A DNA stretch of 64,000 nt from Paenibacillus baekrokdamisoli (lineage in GTDB: Bacteria; Bacillota; Bacilli; Paenibacillales; Paenibacillaceae), in contig NZ_AP019308.1 in assembly GCF_003945345.1 (NCBI RefSeq), forward strand, positions 2,232,001-2,296,000, in the 5' to 3' direction. Position numbers and translations under genes: made by a program. Below the pieces are notes generated by a model, which was given only the letters and a program-made list of their open reading frames with translations, was not told the DNA's origin and made no database searches. Positions within the stretch are counted from its first letter, which is position 1. Every line of letters starts with the position of its first letter. Positions 60,527-64,000 of this stretch are shown here, piece by piece.

Positions 60527-61432
60527 TTACGAATGAACCGCTGCTGGATTGACCAGCTTAGACCAGCTAACAAGTCCCCTTAAATACGGAACAAGCAAGT
60601 GGCTCAGCTCCTCACGTTGAAGCCCAATCTCAAGTATCGCTTTAATATAACCGAACTTATCACCTATATCGTAACGACTTCCCTGCAGCTCAAGCGCCAT
60701 AAGACCTCCTCCCTCTCTTTGGCAGATCGTATTCAAGGCATCGGTCAGCTGATACTCGCCGCCCGCTCCCTTCTCCATTTTCTCGATAACCGCAAAGATG
60801 GAAGGTTCTAGAATGTATCGACCCATAATGGCCATATTGGACGGGGCCTCGGCAAGTGTAGGCTTCTCAATCAATCCCGTCACTTCGTGGACACTATCCC
60901 ATTTGGATAACGAATCGATGATCCCATATTTATTAACTTCCGAATCAGGGACATGCTTTACACCTATGACCTGTTTGCCGAATTCTTCGTAGACATGTAT
61001 CATCTGCTTCAGCGCAGGCGGTTCAGCTACCATGATATCATCGCCAAGAAGGACGGCGAATGGCTCGTCCCCGATAAACTGCTGAGCACACAGAATGGCA
61101 TGTCCAAGTCCAAGTGGCTCCCTTTGGCGGATAAAATGGATACTCGCCATATCACTGATCGCTTGTACCTCGCCTAATAGCTGAAGCTTCCCTTTATCAA
61201 GCAAGGCTTGCTCTAACTCGACTGATTTATCAAAGTGATCCTCAATGGATTTCTTATTGCGGCCCGTCACGATAATGATGCTCTCGATTCCGGATTTCAC
61301 CGCTTCTTCGACGATATATTGGATAGCCGGTTTATCTACAATCGGCAGCATTTCCTTTGGTTGAGCTTTGGTTGCCGGAAGGAATCGTGTTCCAAAGCCC
61401 GCGGCAGGGATAACAGCTTTTCGAATCTTCAT
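60527..61432 (-). CDS. galU: UTP-glucose-1-phosphate uridylyltransferase GalU
   Basis: 301 residues from ATG 61432, with AGGAG 8 bases upstream; the frame opens at 61546 inside gtrA. Nucleotidyltransferase motifs: PAAGFGTRFLPATKAQPKEM, PLGLGHAILCA, VLLGDDI, VTGLIEKP and GGEYQLTDAL. Makes UDP-glucose for glycolipid, teichoic acid and polysaccharide synthesis. Last gene of a GT2-GT-gtrA-galU unit. Confidence 0.93.
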   Translation of the reverse strand: MKIRKAVIPAAGFGTRFLPATKAQPKEMLPIVDKPAIQYIVEEAVKSGIESIIIVTGRNKKSIEDHFDKSVELEQALLDKGKLQLLGEVQAISDMASIHFIRQREPLGLGHAILCAQQFIGDEPFAVLLGDDIMVAEPPALKQMIHVYEEFGKQVIGVKHVPDSEVNKYGIIDSLSKWDSVHEVTGLIEKPTLAEAPSNMAIMGRYILEPSIFAVIEKMEKGAGGEYQLTDALNTICQREGGGLMALELQGSRYDIGDKFGYIKAILEIGLQREELSHLLVPYLRGLVSWSKLVNPAAVHS

Positions 61433-61437
61433 AGGTA

Positions 61438-61863
61438 TCACTCCTGAAGCATATTTGGTTTGTTGTTCGCTCGCGAACCGAATGCCCAATATCGGCTGCC
61501 TATATAATTCAAGACGACGCTGAAGGCCGTCGCGATTAGCTTGCAAAAGAATAAAGGTAATTCTGTATGCTCATGTAAGAGTGATAGCAGCACTGTGATT
61601 ACCGCAAGGGAAATTAAATTAACTACCAGAAACTTCAACCACTGCCCGCGCACTTGCTTTTTCTTCTGGAAGGTCCAGCTTCTATTCATATAATAGCTGT
61701 TGAGCACACCGCAGCTATAGGAAATGACTTGTGCCACGATCGCTGTTACACCGAGTGTCGTTAACAGTGTGAATACCGCTATGTCAACAACCGTATTGAT
61801 TAATCCTACCGAGCCAAACTTTAGCATAGGGACGAGTCCGGCTAGCTTGGTTACTCTCATCAT
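61438..61863 (-). CDS. GtrA family membrane protein
   Basis: 141 residues, four membrane helices. Family pattern: FGSVGLINTVVDIAVFTLL and the basic loop SYYMNRSWTFQKKKQ. GtrA-like proteins are thought to flip undecaprenyl-phosphate-linked sugars. Overlaps the glycosyltransferase gene by 4 bases and precedes galU by 5 bases. Confidence 0.88.
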   Translation of the reverse strand: MMRVTKLAGLVPMLKFGSVGLINTVVDIAVFTLLTTLGVTAIVAQVISYSCGVLNSYYMNRSWTFQKKKQVRGQWLKFLVVNLISLAVITVLLSLLHEHTELPLFFCKLIATAFSVVLNYIGSRYWAFGSRANNKPNMLQE

Positions 61864-63113
61864 CGTTCACCAACTTCTTTTACAACGGATGGCTTGCAGC
61901 TCCTCTTAACTCCCATCCATAGCGACCCAAACATCCCAATCAGGACAAGAACATTCACGATTGCCATCCATATGCCGTTGCCGGCCGTGACATCGTTATT
62001 AAGCACGATCACTAAGTTCATAAGTATGGTAAGGGTTAATAGTCCCGCAGACCATGTCCATTGTTTGTCATGTTTAATAACTAGTAAAGTAAACACGAGT
62101 GCTGGAATGCTGTAACGCTCATGAATTTCCGTTGGCAGCATGAAGAAGGAAAAACAGAGGGTCGCTGAAGCTTTTAACAGCATGGTGGTACGATCCTCAC
62201 GCGAATAATACATATAGAGACATATGCCAATTACAGCTGCGAATAATAAGAGAAAACCAAAATTTCGCATAGATATTCCAGCTGCTATTGTTTGCGTGTC
62301 ATTCGTACCTGGGTCGACTCCAATGATATGGAACCAAATATTCATCGCATTCATTGATGCCGAGGAGTAGAAGCCGACAGCGTCTGTATAAGCTTGGCGG
62401 ATCATCTTCGTCAAACTGCCGGTTGCTCCAAAGTAGATAATCGTCAAAATCCAAGGGCCAGCGAATCCACTCACCCATAATAGAAGCGGACGGTATTGCT
62501 TTTCTCGGATAAGAATAAGAAGAAGCCACAGTCCCATAACCGGCAGAACCGTTATCGCTTGAAATTTGGTTAACAGGGCAAAAGCGAACAAAATGCCGCT
62601 CCAAAGTGGACGATTCGTTAGTCCGATTACGGCGAGCAGCATCAGTATACTATGCAGCAAATCGACTTGACCCCAGACCGCACTATCCGTCATAAGTGCC
62701 GGATTAAGCGCGAAGAGGAGAATAACGAAGGCCCGCCAATTATAATTGGCTATTCCCGCTGTCAGTCTGACCACAAGTAGAATGGCCACCAAATCGATCA
62801 TGATGAGAATAAACTTAAAGGAAACCGCTCCCGCTTGCGTCGAAATGCCCAGTAGGTGAAGAAGATCGCCATACAATCCAAGCATTCCTAGAAAAAGCGG
62901 GGGATAATTGATACTCCCGTTTACCGCGAAAGCACCGCCAAGTCCGTTTTCCCGAACCGATTCCATCCATTGTACGAATAAGCCTTGATCCGATATAAAT
63001 CCGGAATATTGCTCCGCAAGCAGGAGCCTTACGACCCCCGCACAGAAGAGGAGCAATATCACATAAATGGTAAAGGTACGTTTATCAGCGCTTCCGACAG
63101 TGATTTCACTCAT
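61860..63113 (-). CDS. Multi-pass membrane glycosyltransferase (GT87/PIG-M-like)
   Basis: 417 residues with about ten membrane helices. An acidic loop after helix 1 (QYSGFISDQGLFVQWMESV) and NYPPLFLGMLGLYGDLLHLL are characteristic of GT-C-type enzymes that use polyprenol-phosphate sugars outside the membrane. ALNPALMTDSAVWGQVDLLH is the second family-typical segment. It overlaps both neighbours (8 bases with GT2, 4 with gtrA). It probably transfers the sugar prepared by the GT2/GtrA pair to a surface polymer. Confidence 0.85.
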   Translation of the reverse strand: MSEITVGSADKRTFTIYVILLLFCAGVVRLLLAEQYSGFISDQGLFVQWMESVRENGLGGAFAVNGSINYPPLFLGMLGLYGDLLHLLGISTQAGAVSFKFILIMIDLVAILLVVRLTAGIANYNWRAFVILLFALNPALMTDSAVWGQVDLLHSILMLLAVIGLTNRPLWSGILFAFALLTKFQAITVLPVMGLWLLLILIREKQYRPLLLWVSGFAGPWILTIIYFGATGSLTKMIRQAYTDAVGFYSSASMNAMNIWFHIIGVDPGTNDTQTIAAGISMRNFGFLLLFAAVIGICLYMYYSREDRTTMLLKASATLCFSFFMLPTEIHERYSIPALVFTLLVIKHDKQWTWSAGLLTLTILMNLVIVLNNDVTAGNGIWMAIVNVLVLIGMFGSLWMGVKRSCKPSVVKEVGER

Positions 63114-64000
63114 AACGGCTTATCCGATGCAGTACCGGCTTATCTTTACTACTCTGGATGCCATAGCTCTCACGCACGATGTAGAGCGGACGCGCTTTCG
63201 TTTCATCATATATTCGCCCGACATATTCACCTAGCACACCCAGCATCAGCAATACGAAGCCGTTGAAGATAAGCATGACACCAATCATAGATGGCCAGCC
63301 TTTAATCGTTGCGTCTGTAAATATCGCCTGGTAAAGCACGTACAAGAAATAGAGAAATCCTGAACCAGACAGCATGGCACCAAGGTAGCCTGCTAATTTA
63401 AGCGGCTTATAGGAAAAGGAAGTAATGCCGTCCAAGCAAAGTTTGATCATCCGTTTGAGCGGGTATTTCGTTTCACCTGCCAGTCGTTCATCCCGCTCAT
63501 ATTCAAGCGCAGTCTGACGAAAGCCTACCCAGCTGACCAAACCTCGGACAAATCGGTTATTCTCGGGCAGCCGTTTCAACTCATCCACCACTCTTCGATC
63601 CATCAATCGGAAGTCTCCGGTATCCACTGGAATCGGTATTTCTGTAGAGGCTCTGAGTACACGATAGAACAAGCTGGCGGACCATTTCTTAAATTTAGAT
63701 TCGCCATTTCGTTTGGTTCGCTGTGCATACACGACCTCAAAGCCATCTTTCCATTTGGCAATCATATCAAGAATAAGCTCAGGCGGGTCCTGAAGGTCCG
63801 CATCAATAACAATGATCGCATCCCCAACGGTATAATCCATGCCTGCTGTAATTGCGATTTGATGTCCAAAGTTTCGCGAGAAATCAATTAATTTCACGGT
63901 TGGATCCCAGTAGCTGAACTCCCTAACGATCTCCGCGCTGCGATCCTTGCTGCCATCGTTCACGAAGAGAAGCTCATAGGCTTCTCCCGTCTTACTCATA
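63106..64000 (-). CDS. Polyprenyl-phosphate glycosyltransferase (GT2, GtrB/DPM1-like), N-terminus cut
   Basis: About 297 residues are visible; the first ~30 are beyond the window. GT2 motifs LLFVNDGSKDRSAEIVREFS, IVIDADLQDPPEL (DxD-like), DTGDFRLMDRRVVD, and the two C-terminal membrane segments (YLGAMLSGSGFLYFLYVLYQ and VMLIFNGFVLLMLGVLGEYV), ending ETKARPLYIVRE. Such enzymes charge undecaprenyl phosphate with a hexose. Forms an operon with the next three genes. Confidence 0.9.
   Translation of the reverse strand, partial: MSKTGEAYELLFVNDGSKDRSAEIVREFSYWDPTVKLIDFSRNFGHQIAITAGMDYTVGDAIIVIDADLQDPPELILDMIAKWKDGFEVVYAQRTKRNGESKFKKWSASLFYRVLRASTEIPIPVDTGDFRLMDRRVVDELKRLPENNRFVRGLVSWVGFRQTALEYERDERLAGETKYPLKRMIKLCLDGITSFSYKPLKLAGYLGAMLSGSGFLYFLYVLYQAIFTDATIKGWPSMIGVMLIFNGFVLLMLGVLGEYVGRIYDETKARPLYIVRESYGIQSSKDKPVLHRISRYE

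Noticed and set aside
61889-62115. Short plus-strand frames inside the glycosyltransferase genes
   Set aside because: Shadows of long, motif-bearing genes on the other strand.

Overview
The window looks like a chromosomal segment of a spore-forming Bacillales bacterium, most probably Paenibacillus or a close relative. This is inferred from gene content, not from a search: a KimA-type potassium importer, a YhcN/YlaJ sporulation lipoprotein, a YqkE-like (DUF3886) protein, an IDEAL-domain protein, GH3/GH30 glycosidases beside a two-component kinase and an AraC regulator, GGAGG-type ribosome binding sites and frequent TTG/GTG starts. No rRNA, tRNA, CRISPR array or prophage was seen.

Layout. 0-6.4 kb: partial sensor kinase, then GH3 and GH30 glycosidases with a divergent AraC regulator, a cre-like site and a structured intercistronic region. 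6.4-10 kb: proline iminopeptidase, small proteins, a membrane-anchored esterase. 10.2-11.8 kb: an IS1182-like insertion sequence whose transposase is split at a canonical A AAA AAG slippery site; it sits in, and duplicates, a terminator hairpin. 11.8-18.8 kb: flavin oxidoreductase with an IDEAL-domain protein, a secreted protein, a ddl remnant, a TetR/MFS efflux pair and an acyltransferase. 19.5-24.4 kb: an Sm-like small protein, a GNAT, an MBL hydrolase, an EamA transporter and an ArlRS-like two-component system.

24.7-31.8 kb holds a long co-directional cluster: exported His-rich protein, ABC ATPase, ABC permease, histidine kinase, response regulator, FetA, FetB, then a repeat-bearing PepSY protein. 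32-37.7 kb: phosphatase-like protein, UppP, AraC/PhyH pair, GNAT. 37.7-40.8 kb: a divergent trpB-trpA pair under a SorC-type regulator with a perfect palindromic operator. 42.5-47 kb: a Tat-exported GMC dehydrogenase (small subunit plus flavoprotein), tatA-tatC and a lipid-anchored cytochrome c, which together look like a membrane-bound sugar/polyol oxidation module. 47-58 kb: sugar isomerase/dehydrogenase with AraC, an M42 peptidase coupled to a 46-residue membrane protein, KimA, and a biotin-type ECF transporter (ATPase, ATPase-T fusion, BioY) around a BirA-like operator. 57.8-64 kb: Zur next to a binding-protein remnant, futalosine-pathway mqnB-mqnD, and a glycosyltransferase/GtrA/GalU cell-surface cluster.

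The most unusual signal is repeat DNA. Six copies of a ~190-bp hairpin element (family A) have 13-bp terminal inverted repeats; four show TA at both ends, and one copy splits a terminator. Two copies of a second element (family B) keep the same architecture, but their core stems differ while base pairing is preserved. A third repeat (family C) lies just after three genes. Minisatellites of 9, 42 and 78 bp are also present.
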